From assembly GCA_022813625.1 (NCBI GenBank), contig JAKLMB010000042.1:62001-126000 (forward strand): a stretch of DNA of 64,000 bases, in the 5' to 3' direction. Source of the stretch: Aaosphaeria pasadenensis. Its lineage: Eukaryota > Ascomycota > Dothideomycetes > Pleosporales. Both the position numbers and the translations under genes were made by a program. Of the stretch, positions 33,188 through 44,216 are shown one piece after another; positions within the stretch are counted from its first letter, which is position 1; every line of letters starts with the position of its first letter. The notes beneath the pieces are model-generated. The model worked only from the letters and a program-made list of their open reading frames with translations. It had not been told where the DNA came from and searched no databases.

Positions 33188-35887
33188 TCGTCACACCACC
33201 CGTAAGCACTTTGCGACAATCATGCTAGCGTAGCTTCGGCAGCCCTTTCTGTGCAGATATTAGCAAACCAATATGTCTTTTCAGTCTGTGTTTTATGATA
33301 TGGGGTGGAATCCTGGGGTATAGTACAGAAATATTTTTGATCCTTCTACGCATATTTGGTGGGGTTACTGCGACAATATTCTGTTTTATGTCTGATATTC
33401 ACACGGACGCGACATATACCCACATTCACGACGCTCTTTTACGAACGGCCACTCTCATAGTACAAGTCTATCCTCGTAGCCAACCTGCGTGTAGCGCAAA
33501 TTCAGTAACTAGTTATCCTGCAATCAACTGGCCACCTATTCTAAGAAGTAATTGCGTCTGTACGGAGTACTTGTATGAGAAATTAGACCTAGCAAAAGAG
33601 CCAAATCAGCTCACGTCGCTGAGCTGACTTCCTAATCGAGGATGCTGGTTTACATTTTTCAGCCTTGCCCATCTCTCACTTGGTCGCCCGCGCACCAAAC
33701 CACTAGCTTCAACTTGTTGACTGCTGTCTATACTCCTAGGCACCGCGCAAGCAATAATTACACGACACGTCGTGGGAAACTCCACTAGAAAACTACGAGT
33801 TTTGTTGAAACATCGATTGTGCTACGTGATTCTTCTCGTGTATCTTCATGTGCGACCACCGCATCATCGACTATCCGCCACGCACAACCAATGCGTTATC
33901 TTGTCTATCTCATCCCACGGCGGCTGCGCGATGGCAATGGCCGCACTTGCTCGGGCAGCATCCTCCGCGCCATGGAACGCCTTAACTTCTTAGAAGAAAA
34001 TCGTGGCATATTCGTTGAATCCATACAAATGATGTGACGCCCCGAGCGTGGCTTCATCAGCGTGCCATAACATCCTTGGCCAAAGCCATGATCTACCCAG
34101 TGGCTGCCACCCGCTCTCTGCCGTGTTTGGGGCCATGGGCACGGGAGTGTATGTACCATTGAGATCTCACGCGCCTGGAGCGCAGAGGCATGTATTGTAT
34201 TCGTCATCTTTCGAGCACGTGCATGAGGGCCGTGAGCGTAAGTATGCATTGGAGGTCGAATGCGACGCTAGTACGAGGTACTCGGCCAACAGGACAACAG
34301 CGCAAGGCTTCAGCCTTGTGGTCTTAGGCACGACTTCTATGGGTATGTATTGTGCTTTTTCGCGTCTCTGGGTCTCCCAACACATTTCTGATGACGCCTA
34401 ATTTTGCGCCCACGAGAGCGGCATCTGGTGGGCATTGTAAGTCATAGCATCAGCACAGCCTTTTCTTGAGCAGGCACCGCATCTGTTCCAGCCTTTGGTG
34501 AACACCATGCCGGAGTGTGCCTTGTGCTTTTCTTTTCTTGATGGACATAGATACTGCCCGCATTTGGCATTCGCTGTCCGCTGTGCCGCGGAAGGCTCAA
34601 CAATATCTACCACCTACAATCAAACATTACGCGCTCCTGCAAGTTGAGGGACCATGCCGGGTATCTCTGTGCCTGCCCACCCGCTTACGCTTGCGCCCGC
34701 CCGTCCAGCCGGCCAGCCCGGGTAAGTACGACTAAGGCGTAGCACATGTTCACACACCCTCGCCCAGCCTACTTGGTTCGGATCATGTTGTGTGATCTTT
34801 TACTGCGGGGTACTTGCTCATTAGTTCTTCTTGTATGTACGAATAGGCATACGACATATTGCAGTGCACGCACGCACGGTCTTTCGGCCTGGCTGCAGGT
34901 ATTATATGTATGCTTTGGCAGGGATGGCTGTCGTTTGCAGGTGTATAGTGCGCTGGCGAGGCGTGGCGCTGTGCTCCCAGGAATTGCGCAAATCGGATGA
35001 CATTGGGGATGCTGTTGAAGAAGGAAGGTAGGATTGGAGATGTTCCTTTTGTCCTTATGTGAGCTTTCGTACAAGGCTGAGAATGGTATTATGCGTCGTA
35101 AAAAGCGGGTAGGGCAAAAACAAACTGAGGTAAGAGAAGTAGCTACGAGTAGGAAGCGTAAGAGTCCACTTAGATGGTAGGCCTGTTCAGCCATGGACTG
35201 GTCTGGATCTTGCGACAACCCCGATAGAAAAGTACATTGCCAGAAGTCATCCGACCATAGTAAGACTGTACTGAGTGATCAACCGCTATGTTATTACGGA
35301 TGGACTCGGAGCAATGAGTTTCCGAGGAGAAGTGATCTATTCAACTATCATTGTAAAGAGAACCAGCTTTCAAAAAAAGAATCGATTGATGTATAACGAA
35401 CGGGGTATAATATTTAATCATCTATGTATGGTGTCGGCATCTAAAACTATATTGCTGTCACTTTGGTTGCGCGCTCCAGTACAACCATGGTCTTTAGCCT
35501 TGCTTAGGGAAAAGAAGAGCTGTGCTGCAATAAGAGCAATGTAACGAATAGTTTGGGCAAAGCCGAGGTCAGCGTGAAGAGTAATTGAGCGAGTCTGGTG
35601 TTCAATGTGGGTGCCTTGGGTCTTGTCATAAATACCCGCATTCGTCTCGAAATATCGTTTGCCTTCTTCAGACATATATGATCGGTATATTTCAGCAACA
35701 GGAACTGATCTACCACTGTCACTTTCAAAGCGGATACGAATGCAGCGACCCTGGTACTCGCCGGTCCATAGTACGTGCATATGCGTATCCGAAGCAAGAT
35801 ATACAGCTGATCCCAGCCTCGTTCCATTGTGAACAACAGGAATGCCACAGAGTGTGGAGCGCACAACTTGACTTAGAAGATCTAGTG
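33188..35887. other. Second long gene-poor region
   Basis: About 2.7 kb between the stop codons of two convergent genes. Only short, low-quality open frames occur on both strands. Convergent 3' flanks need no promoters, so this length is notable. I see no repeat boundary, RNA gene or transposase remnant. Confidence 0.4.
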
Positions 35888-37525
35888 TCAATCTACTGCG
35901 TGTTCCTGCATGCCGTGCGGTGAGCCATCCACCAGCACATCCGATGGTCCATTCAGCGGCGGCTGTAGCTGAGACTGGGGCGGTTGTGTAGATCCTTCCT
36001 GCGGCGTAGTGATGATATAGTCCCATGACCATTGTATAGCAGGTTGCCAGATTGGATCAATGCATTCGCCTATCATTCTGATGAGACGCTCCCCCCACCC
36101 CTTCATGAACCATAGAGTAGCCTCCGAGGCTTTGAGTAAGTTGGCGTAAATGCTCATGACTGCGAGTGCAGAGCTCTGCCGCGTGCGGAACAATTCGAGG
36201 AAGTCAGGGGAAAATTTGAGCACGGTCACGAAGACGAAACGGATCTCTATGCTGTCCTCTGCACTAAGAGCGTATTGCCTCATCGCCTCAAGACCTCCGA
36301 GTGCGGCATTGACTATGGCAGCTTCGGCGGCGGGTAAATCCTGTGTACCGATGAACGCAGTGATATGTTCGATCTGTACTCTCGTATCCTCGAGTATGGG
36401 AAGGGGCGGAGCTGCCATATCCTTCAGGGGCCGATTGAGCATAGCTGCGAAGGGACCCTGAGCAATTGCGCCCGCTCCCCTCCAGAGTATGCTTCCAATA
36501 CCTTGCATTAGATAGAAGATGTCGAGCAGATCGTCAACAACAGTGATCTTAGAGGTCGCTTCGTTCGTGGATAACGCTGATTCCAGCCCTCGTGCAGAGA
36601 AAACTGTCAAACAGAGCAATGCTGATGTTACCGCGAGTGCGCCGGCGTTTTCAACTGTCATATTCGGGAGGACCTTTCTCATCGACCTAATGGCCAGGTC
36701 TTGATGATGAATACCCAATCCGTAGAATGCTTTTGTTTTGTCTGTCTGCGTAGATGCTATATGAAGCGCAGAAAACGCCAGTAACTCGTGCATCAGGTAA
36801 TGTCGGGTTATTGCTTGTTTAGGTGTCAGAATTCGCCACATATGACCGATGTCCTCTCTCGGGGATACGGTCAGATGAGCCTCGGTGACCCAGTGATGCC
36901 TAGACATAAATGTCAACATTCATACATCATATGAAAAGGACGTCCATACATCAACTCCAAGTCTCGAACCCAGTAATTGGGTTGAATTACATCGCTCTTA
37001 TTGACAAATTTCGTTAGGTATGGGAAAGGATCAGACGAGGGCGAGTCACTTTCTGATGTTCCTGTAGTTGCAGACGGTGATGGGTTGAGTACATAGTCGA
37101 TTGGAAGGCCAGACGCAGGAGTCGATTGTTCCGAAGAGGTCTATATGTCATTAGCATGGAATTTAAGTCAAATGAGGCGTTATCATACCTTTTGACTGGG
37201 CTCTGATTCCGCTTTGGCTTTTCTGTTCTGCGATGCCGTGCTCGGTTCGCGTTTTACTTGTGGAGGGACTAGAGGGCCGGAATTCGGGTCTATAAGACTG
37301 CAAAGTACTCCATGTCTCGAACAGTTTGAACAGGGCTTGAGTTCGTCACACTGAGAGCAAATTAGCGCCATGATCTATCATTTTTGACGTCCATGTATGT
37401 CTGTTCACTATGTAGAGTCTTATATCGAACAACAATGCGAAACCGAGAGCGAGACTCACCTTGACGTGTCTGGCCTTGCATTGTCGACAACCATTCCTGG
37501 ATTTCTTATGTCCAAGACGAGGCAT
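35888..37525 (-). CDS. Zn2Cys6 fungal-specific transcription factor
   Basis: Exons (minus strand) 37525-37460, 37350-37189, 37140-36950 and 36899-35888 give 476 aa. Splicing the first intron at the CTCAG before codon TGT rebuilds a complete zinc cluster: Cys13-x2-Cys16-x6-Cys23-x5-Cys29-x2-Cys32-x6-Cys39. An ATG in the second exon region would lose half of it. A short basic linker rich in Lys and Ser follows. The rest is the all-helical fungal-specific regulator region (for example LMHELLAFSALHIAS), like regulators of the sterol-uptake UPC2/'C6 finger' type in size. It is divergent from the DHA1 transporter, 1.4 kb away, and is a natural candidate for its regulator. Confidence 0.85.
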
Positions 37526-38909
37526 CTGAGGACCGTGTGTAAGTCACTCAAGCGGCAGCTCAGAAGATTTGATGCATTGAACGAATGAGAGGCGTTCTTC
37601 GGTTTCCAAGACTGTCCCGATGCTACAAGTGGTTCCTTAATCGGTCCACGTTTGGCAGATGCGGTTGGATTGTCGAATAGCCGTCAGGCGATCGCGAGCA
37701 ATGAGAAAGCGAATGCGAGCTGGCTTGGAAAAATTGTCTGCGGCTGAGCTCGGATGTGGGAAATGTGGGGATTGGCGGTGGGCAATGAGTGGCACTTCGA
37801 CAATGAGCGACAGCGCTATATAGTTGGCTCGATGCCTCTAGAAGCACCAACACAATCAGTGTCGTCTTTTGTCTCGTGTGACTCCTTCAATGAGTAACAT
37901 AAGGATGAGAAACGTTGTTGTCGCTCCTTGAAGGACGAAGAGAGGAGTTCCCGCCGTTGACGGTCCGTGCAAAAACCTTGCTTCATCGGTTAACAATCCC
38001 GAGCATTTCATTGACAGGGTTACTCTCCCACGAAAGAGGCACTTCCACGAATTGTATTGTTGATGGTTAGAAATTCCAAACATCTTTCAACATTTTCACT
38101 ATTTACATGTACTCCAAACTTGGCAACAGGACGATCCAGGTGATTGAAACGTACGTTGCTTCAAGGTTTCCCATCAGGGTCGAGCGGCCCGCGACGGTTG
38201 CGAGACGGCGGGTTTCCCCTTTCGGAGCACGTCCGAACCAGCACGTGTCGAACACGTGCACAGCACCAGAATTGGCATTGGAATGGGAAAGAAAGTGAAT
38301 TCCGACTATAGAAAACATTCTCCAGAGTAATTGGGTGGGCCTTGTCTGTCCAGCTCAGTGACAAAAGCGATTCAAACACAATATCCAGATCATCACGTGT
38401 GGTAAGCTGACTGGCAATCAATGAAGCTAGGAAGACACTGGCGGTCACAAAGTACAAAAACCTAGTGTTCGCGCCCTTCTCTGACTAAAACTGAATCTAA
38501 TGATTCGAAAAAAGAAGGGCGTACACTAGATATGATGTGTTGATATTCTGCTGCCAAGCTGATAGAGCTGCTTATTGGTCCTAGAGATGGTCAGACCTTC
38601 TATGCACCCGATTTGGTGGCTGGCTTACGCACCTTTAATCTGTCCAAGGTCAACCTGATTCCCACCATTTTATATCATGAAATCAAATCAATTTCAAACC
38701 ATATATCTTAACGTTATTCCATAGTAGTGCTAACTAACCCGGGAGACTGAAGCGAGGAATGCGGACTATTTAATGGCCAACCATAACGTTATTCACTTAG
38801 CGTGTCCTTACTTCATACTATGTCGTGTACTTCAGACATCTAACAGAAGTTTGACTTGACTTATTAATTGTTCGAAATTGCATCTTTTGCCCGTTGAAGA
38901 TCTACCAGA
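37526..38909. promoter_or_regulatory. Divergent promoter region of regulator and DHA1 transporter
   Basis: About 1.4 kb with no convincing gene. An open frame on the minus strand near 38457 looks signal-peptide-like but starts with TTG and was not accepted. The sequence AACACGTG around 38250-38257 contains an E-box (CACGTG). Confidence 0.35.
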
Positions 38910-40587
38910 ATGACCGACTCAGTGGCAATGGGAATGCCACATTCGACCAACCGAGATAAAGAGATGAACCACAGATCAGACCTCGAAACAGATGGAGAAC
39001 CAGACTTCGATAACGTCAATAGGTCAGAATCCGAGTGCCTTGTTGGATGGGACGATGACAATGACCCTCTCAAGCCGTCAAACTGGAGCAATGCGAGGAA
39101 AGTTAAGAACATCGCTCCATTAGTATACTGTTCGTTCTTGACGTAAGTTTGTGAACACACTTAGCACTCCTGACGATTGAATCAGCTAAAATTACTATTC
39201 CTTCTAGCCCACTCGGCTCTACTATGTTTGCACCCGCGATTGAGCAAGTGACGAAATCTTTCGATTCCACCAATTCACTTCTTTCTTCCTTCTCTGTCTC
39301 CGTCTGGATCCTCGGGTACTTCGTAGGTCCACTGTTTCTTGCTCCTCTCTCTGAGATGCATGGTCGTTTTCCCGTTTATATGGTTTGTAATGCTTTGTTC
39401 GTTGTTTTCAATGTGGCTACGGCCGTTGCACCTTCATTGCCTGCATTAATAGTGTTTCGGTTCCTGGCTGGGATGTTCGGTGGCTGCCCACTCGTGGTGG
39501 GCGCAGGAACTCTAGGTGACCTCATTAAACCTCTCAATAGAGGCAAAGTGATAGCCTTGTGGAGTATCAGCGTGATCCTGGGTCCTATCATTGGGCCTAT
39601 CGCTGGGGGATATATGGGCGAAACAGTTGGCTGGCGATGGATATGTTGGACATTGTCCATCGCAGCAGGTGTTGGTGCAGTGGTCGCCTTCATCTTTCAA
39701 GAAGAAACATATCCCCTCATCCTACTTCAACGGAAAGCGGCTCGTTCACGAAAGGAAACTGGGGATTCTAGCCTCAGAGCTGCCGCAAAACCCGAGCGAA
39801 ATGCAGCCCAGATTTTTGCTCGCTCCATTATTCGTCCACTCCGGCTTCTTTTCCTCTCACCAATTGTCTCGCTACTCTCGCTCTATCAGGGCGTCATGTA
39901 TGGGTACCTGTATCTTCTCTTCACCACATTACCCACCGTCTTCCGGAACAAGTATGGCTTTTCCGCAGGTTCAATAGTTCTTGTATACATTGGATTAGGC
40001 GTAGGATCAGGGATAAGCGTACCTATCGTTGGTTTCGTCATGGATCACACTGCAAAGTCGGTCATTCGCAAGGGCCGGGAACTTAACCCTGAACATCGTT
40101 TGATTCCCCTCCTTCCTGTCTGTTTCTGTATGCCGGTTGGTCTGTTCTGGTATGGATGGGCTGCCGAGGCGAAGACACACTGGGTCGTTCCGATATTGGG
40201 CACAGTTTTTGTTGGGATGGGGATAAACACTCTCATTGTAAGTCTCCATTCAATCATCTTGCAATCGCTGTCTTGACAGCAATCTTAAGCATCATTGCGT
40301 CTTCCAGTCCCAAACTAATTTTACTCCCTCAGATGTGCGCAATGACTTACCTTATCGATGCACACCCACTCTACGAAGCTTCAGCTGCTGCGGCGGGAGC
40401 CGCAACTCGTTCACTCATCGGAGCTGTGCTACCACTCGCCGGGGCATCAATGTACGAAGCTCTTGGCCTGGGTTGGGGTAATTCTTTGCTGGGATTCCTT
40501 ACTTTGATCATGTGTCCTCTACCATGGTTCTTTTACAAGTATGGTGGGAGAATCAGGACAAATCCAAAGTTTCAATTGAAGCTATAG
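38910..40587 (+). CDS. MFS transporter, DHA1 drug/polyamine:H+ antiporter type
   Basis: Exons 38910-39142, 39208-40237 and 40333-40587 give 505 aa, with introns of 65 and 95 bp. The hydrophilic N-terminal tail carries the pattern 'GWDDDNDPLKPSNWS', typical of the fungal DHA1 polyamine/multidrug branch (relatives of Tpo and Flr1). About 12 membrane segments follow. Antiporter motif C is clear in segment 5 (LGPIIGPIAGGYMGE), and a loop motif between segments 2 and 3 is present (LSEMHGRFPVY). This branch exports polyamines, azoles or secondary metabolites at the plasma membrane by proton exchange. No biosynthetic genes lie nearby, so a self-resistance role is unlikely from the visible context. 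Regulation by the divergent Zn2Cys6 gene is plausible. Confidence 0.88.
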
Positions 40588-41263
40588 AGGTTTGTAGAAG
40601 AGCTAGCAATAGTGTTGCTGTGATAATCGGTGCTATTTGCAGGCATATTGAATTAGCTGGAAAACGTTCATTTTCCTATCCTAGTCATATAGCCTTTTTG
40701 TTAATAACGAAACCAACTAGCATGTTATTGAAACGACTGGATCATACATCAAAAGAGGTGTTTTGCGGTGTGAAGCAATTAACTCATTGCTAAAGTTCTA
40801 AGTTTTACACCATAGCATGTTCACCATTTCTTCAGAATCATATATTCATATGTTGCGATTTCTAGCTTGAAGGAATCCTTGCATTCATTTACAGCGTTAT
40901 CCCGGCGACTGGATGCACTGAGCATCACTGCAAAACGTGCCAAATACAATAACAAGAACCGATTGAAATTTAACAGCATCAAGCATATGGGTTCAGAATC
41001 CATGACTCTGGTTGGCCGCAACTTTGGATGGGGTTGCAGGGGTGTAGCAGTCGTGGCAGTCCATGCGCTTCGAATTCTACACCCTCAGCCTCGCCCGACA
41101 CGTCGAGTGACATTCCTCGTTCCTTTCTGACTGCAGTAGCCTGCTCAAAAGTCGTGCTCAAAAGTCGTGCTATCAGTGTATCTTGTTTATTTGCTGATAT
41201 CAAGCAACGTGTTATTTGTGCAAGTCCTCGTTAGAGTGCCGCGAGTACTGACTCCCGATAGCC
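40588..41263. other. Intergenic region, no gene seen
   Basis: This lies between the transporter and the next plus-strand gene and contains no open frame with family resemblance. A 15-base near-exact direct repeat (AAAAGTCGTGCT, twice around 41145-41172) lies shortly before the next gene. Confidence 0.35.
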
Positions 41264-42427
41264 ATGGCTTCTCTCCCAGCAGCCGATATTGAAAAAGACT
41301 CATATCGCCCCACTACTCCATTACGGACGGCAAATAGAGTAAATATACCCGATTTACATCATGATAAACTTGCAGTCGCATTGTTTCCTATTGTATTGGA
41401 CCAACAGCCGGAGTCGCCAGCATGGCAGCAAATAATGCTAGACATCCAAACGCACATCGCTCGTATGAGGGAGCACATACATCCAAGCGATTTGGGATTC
41501 TATGGACATCTACAGTCGCAATCGAAGGCGGAGGAAGATATCGTTGATGCAATCGAGGAGTTACGGTCAGCCAAGGAGTGGCCGCTAAAAGTAGCATTCG
41601 AAAGATGGAAGAGCAAAGATCCAGCGAGGAGAGATGAGTACTGCTATGCGATCTTTCGAAAGGCGATCGCATACTGGTATCATTCAATGGTCGCGCAGTT
41701 TGGACCGACAAGCATCTCGAAATCCCGGGCACACTTTGGCGAGAAGATTTACTGGGACATCGGTTTATCATTCCATGCGAATATGGTGCGGCAGCTTCGT
41801 CCTTCGTCAGTGGCCATGCAGGGATCTCTGCCACACGCATTCACGATGGCGAATCTAGTCAAATACCACGGACTCCAGATCGTTTGGATCAAAGATTTGC
41901 AATTACATCTGAAGCTCGCTGTGTTCGACGATACCAGAGTACTTTGTATCTACGATGACCCGCAATGCATCGAGTTACTCATCCGCACCTTCGACGAAGA
42001 GAAGAGTGCTTACAAGCGGGAGTTTCTACACGAGATCCTTGACACATTGAACCTGCTTTTCCCGCCATTTAGCAGCGACACGATGGATCTCTTGAAGAAG
42101 GAGGAGGGAATGCAGGTACACCGCGAATTATTCCGACTTCGCAATCTGGATTTGTCGGATTATCCGATGTATGGGGAGAGACTCAAGCACATTTTGGACA
42201 TTTACAACGGGCCGACAACGCATTGGTGGCACTTCCTTTTTGATAGAAGAAATAAGAGAGAGCATTTTACACAGTTGGTAGCGTTATGGGCGTTCGTGTT
42301 TGCGTTTTTAAGTCTCGCATTTGGCCTTGTATCTGCGGTGTATTCTGCGATGCAGTACCAACTGAGCATCGAGGTAGCCTGTGCTGAGTTTGGGGATCAT
42401 CCTCGGTTGAGCAAACATTGTAAATGA
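41264..42427 (+). CDS. Fungal protein of unknown function with C-terminal membrane segment
   Basis: An intronless frame of 387 aa with a good start context (GATAGCCATGGC). Most of the chain is hydrophilic and helical. Near the C-terminus a basic DRRNKREHF motif precedes one long hydrophobic segment (about residues 338-366, ALWAFVFAFLSLAFGLVSAV), then a short tail with two cysteines. The 'RRNKREHFTQL' plus membrane-segment arrangement recurs in a large unnamed family of ascomycete proteins. Their N-terminal parts differ, and they are often patchily distributed or multi-copy. I do not know a function. A tail-anchored membrane protein is the simplest reading. Confidence 0.65.
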   Translation: MASLPAADIEKDSYRPTTPLRTANRVNIPDLHHDKLAVALFPIVLDQQPESPAWQQIMLDIQTHIARMREHIHPSDLGFYGHLQSQSKAEEDIVDAIEELRSAKEWPLKVAFERWKSKDPARRDEYCYAIFRKAIAYWYHSMVAQFGPTSISKSRAHFGEKIYWDIGLSFHANMVRQLRPSSVAMQGSLPHAFTMANLVKYHGLQIVWIKDLQLHLKLAVFDDTRVLCIYDDPQCIELLIRTFDEEKSAYKREFLHEILDTLNLLFPPFSSDTMDLLKKEEGMQVHRELFRLRNLDLSDYPMYGERLKHILDIYNGPTTHWWHFLFDRRNKREHFTQLVALWAFVFAFLSLAFGLVSAVYSAMQYQLSIEVACAEFGDHPRLSKHCK

Positions 42428-42704
42428 TATTATTTGATTGTGGCCTCTTTTGTCACGAGGAAATCGAATGTTCTGGAGGAGTCAATTTGTTATTCGGGTA
42501 CCTCCGCAGGTTCGAACTGGATTTCGTACTGGAGTCGTCGGGGTAGGAATCTAGACAGAATTAGCCTCGCATCGTGACCTGCTTCCTCGTGAACATAAAG
42601 GACCAATAAAGCATGCGTCATGTCACATGTCTACGCTTTCTTACGTTTTGAAAGATTTTACCGAAGTCATTACATATCTAATACAGCCCAAAAATGTACA
42701 TCTA

Positions 42705-44216
42705 TCAAGAGACCTGCTCGTCTTGGCTGGGGTTCGGTACGATTCCCATAGAATTCCACCCCTCATTTTTCCAGTAAACCTGAATCACGTTCCCCTCTTT
42801 GTCTACAAAATAGCACCTCTGCATATCCTCCCCATACTCCATCGGGAGATCGTCCGAGCTTGCCTGATGCAAACAAGCCAAAGGCGTGTTATTCTTTGCT
42901 TGGTCGAAGACAGCGGATGTTTGTGGCGCTTTCCAGCCTTTGTGTCCGCCTTGGGGTCCCGTGCGGTAGTTGTATTGGATCTTGCCGAAGGTGTCTTGGT
43001 AGAGGACCCATTGGTTGTTGGCGTCCGAATCTTTGTTCCGGGCCGTGGCTAGGGCGGCGATCTGGACTGATGGAGGGACGGCCTGTTCGTACTCGTCTGG
43101 ATGCTATTGTTAGTATTTTAGGAGTTGTGGATGATTGTGCTATATTTGACATACCGATTACCCAGGTGCTAGTGGTGTTCTCCCAGGAGTAGTTTATGAG
43201 GTCTTTGTCATTTTCTCTTTGAAAGTACAAAAGAAGGCCTGAGCGTCTGCCCCGTGGTACTTGGGCGATTGGTGACTGTTCTTGGGCGAGAATATTGAGG
43301 CTATGGCCAGCCCAACAGTCTGTGGTTGAGTCGACACCGGTGCAATTGAAGCGCGCCTCGGAGATGATGTTGGATTCGTCCTGGAAGGCAACTGATGGCC
43401 AGTACGCACCCAGTCTGCTTTTAGAATTGGCTTTCATGTTCAGTTTGCTCAAAGGGCCATCCGCTCCGGTATTGTCATTCTGATCGAAGACATGTTCTCT
43501 GATCTTTGAATCGTCGTCTAGGTAGTAGGCATGTGCCTGGTAGTCTGTTCGTGTAGGATCGTATATTGAACGATTATGAGTCGATGCTGCGAGTGGGGTT
43601 CCAAGTTTCGCCTTTGCAAAAGGACTTCCCTCTGACCATTGATTCGTTGCAGAGTCCATCGCTACGATGCGGAGATAACCATCGCCGTCTTGATAGAAAA
43701 GCCGTGCTTTGAACCCTGAACCTTCCCTCCATCCTGTAATGGCTAATCCTGAGTTGTCTCCTATTCTTGAGCTCGTGGCGTTTATGGAATCCTGCACCGA
43801 TGGGCCTGATGGGGTTGTTGTATTCGTTGTATTTGGGGTAACTGTTGCCTCTACCTTCTGTGGTGTCGAAGAACTCCGACTCTGTAATACACCTACTACA
43901 GCACCTACGACTGTCACAATGATGAGAACGATGGCGATTGCAAGACCAAGGAAGAATTTCTTTCGCGATATCGATAAGCAACCCAGGTTTGAATCTTTTG
44001 CTCCACGGTCAGGATCGGCCAGATGTTTTTCGCAATCCTGCGCGTATGGTAGAGCTTCCGGTAGGTCTGAACATGATGGCTTTCCGGATTCAAGATCTTG
44101 GTCGACAGCTGCCTTTTCGCCAACAACTGGCTCTTCGCGATAGTGGTCCTAATCCGACCCAATTAGTATACATTCCCCGCGCATTTCAATGGTGTTCAGC
44201 CTAAACTTACATTCAT
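42705..44216 (-). CDS. Type II membrane protein with fucose-specific-lectin-like domain
   Basis: Exons (minus strand) 44216-44211, 44148-43155 and 43096-42705 give 463 aa. The first coding exon holds only Met-Asn. The second junction was set so that the frame enters DEYEQAVPPSVQ. The N-terminal 65 residues are hydrophilic and cytoplasmic, followed by one membrane segment (about 67-90) and a Thr/Asn/Pro-rich stalk. The C-terminal 330 residues resemble the fungal fucose-specific lectin family (AAL-like six-bladed propeller), with repeating blades of the type 'ARLFYQDGDGYLRI', 'AYYLDDDSKIREH' and 'RCYFVDKEGNVIQVYW'. Known members are soluble. Here the lectin would face outside or the secretory lumen, anchored to a membrane. 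Sugar specificity cannot be judged by eye. Confidence 0.75.

Noticed and set aside
35418..35887. Minus-strand frame continuing beyond the third regulator
   Set aside because: It is out of frame with the regulator and has no domain resemblance; it is likely 3' flank.
38161..38457. Minus-strand frame with a signal-peptide-like beginning
   Set aside because: It begins with TTG rather than ATG. The downstream part is not protein-like, and no exon partner was found.
42500..42530. TTCGAA motif resembling a tRNA T-loop
   Set aside because: No matching acceptor stem, anticodon arm or promoter boxes could be laid out around it. Similar isolated motifs elsewhere (for example near 62836) also failed.
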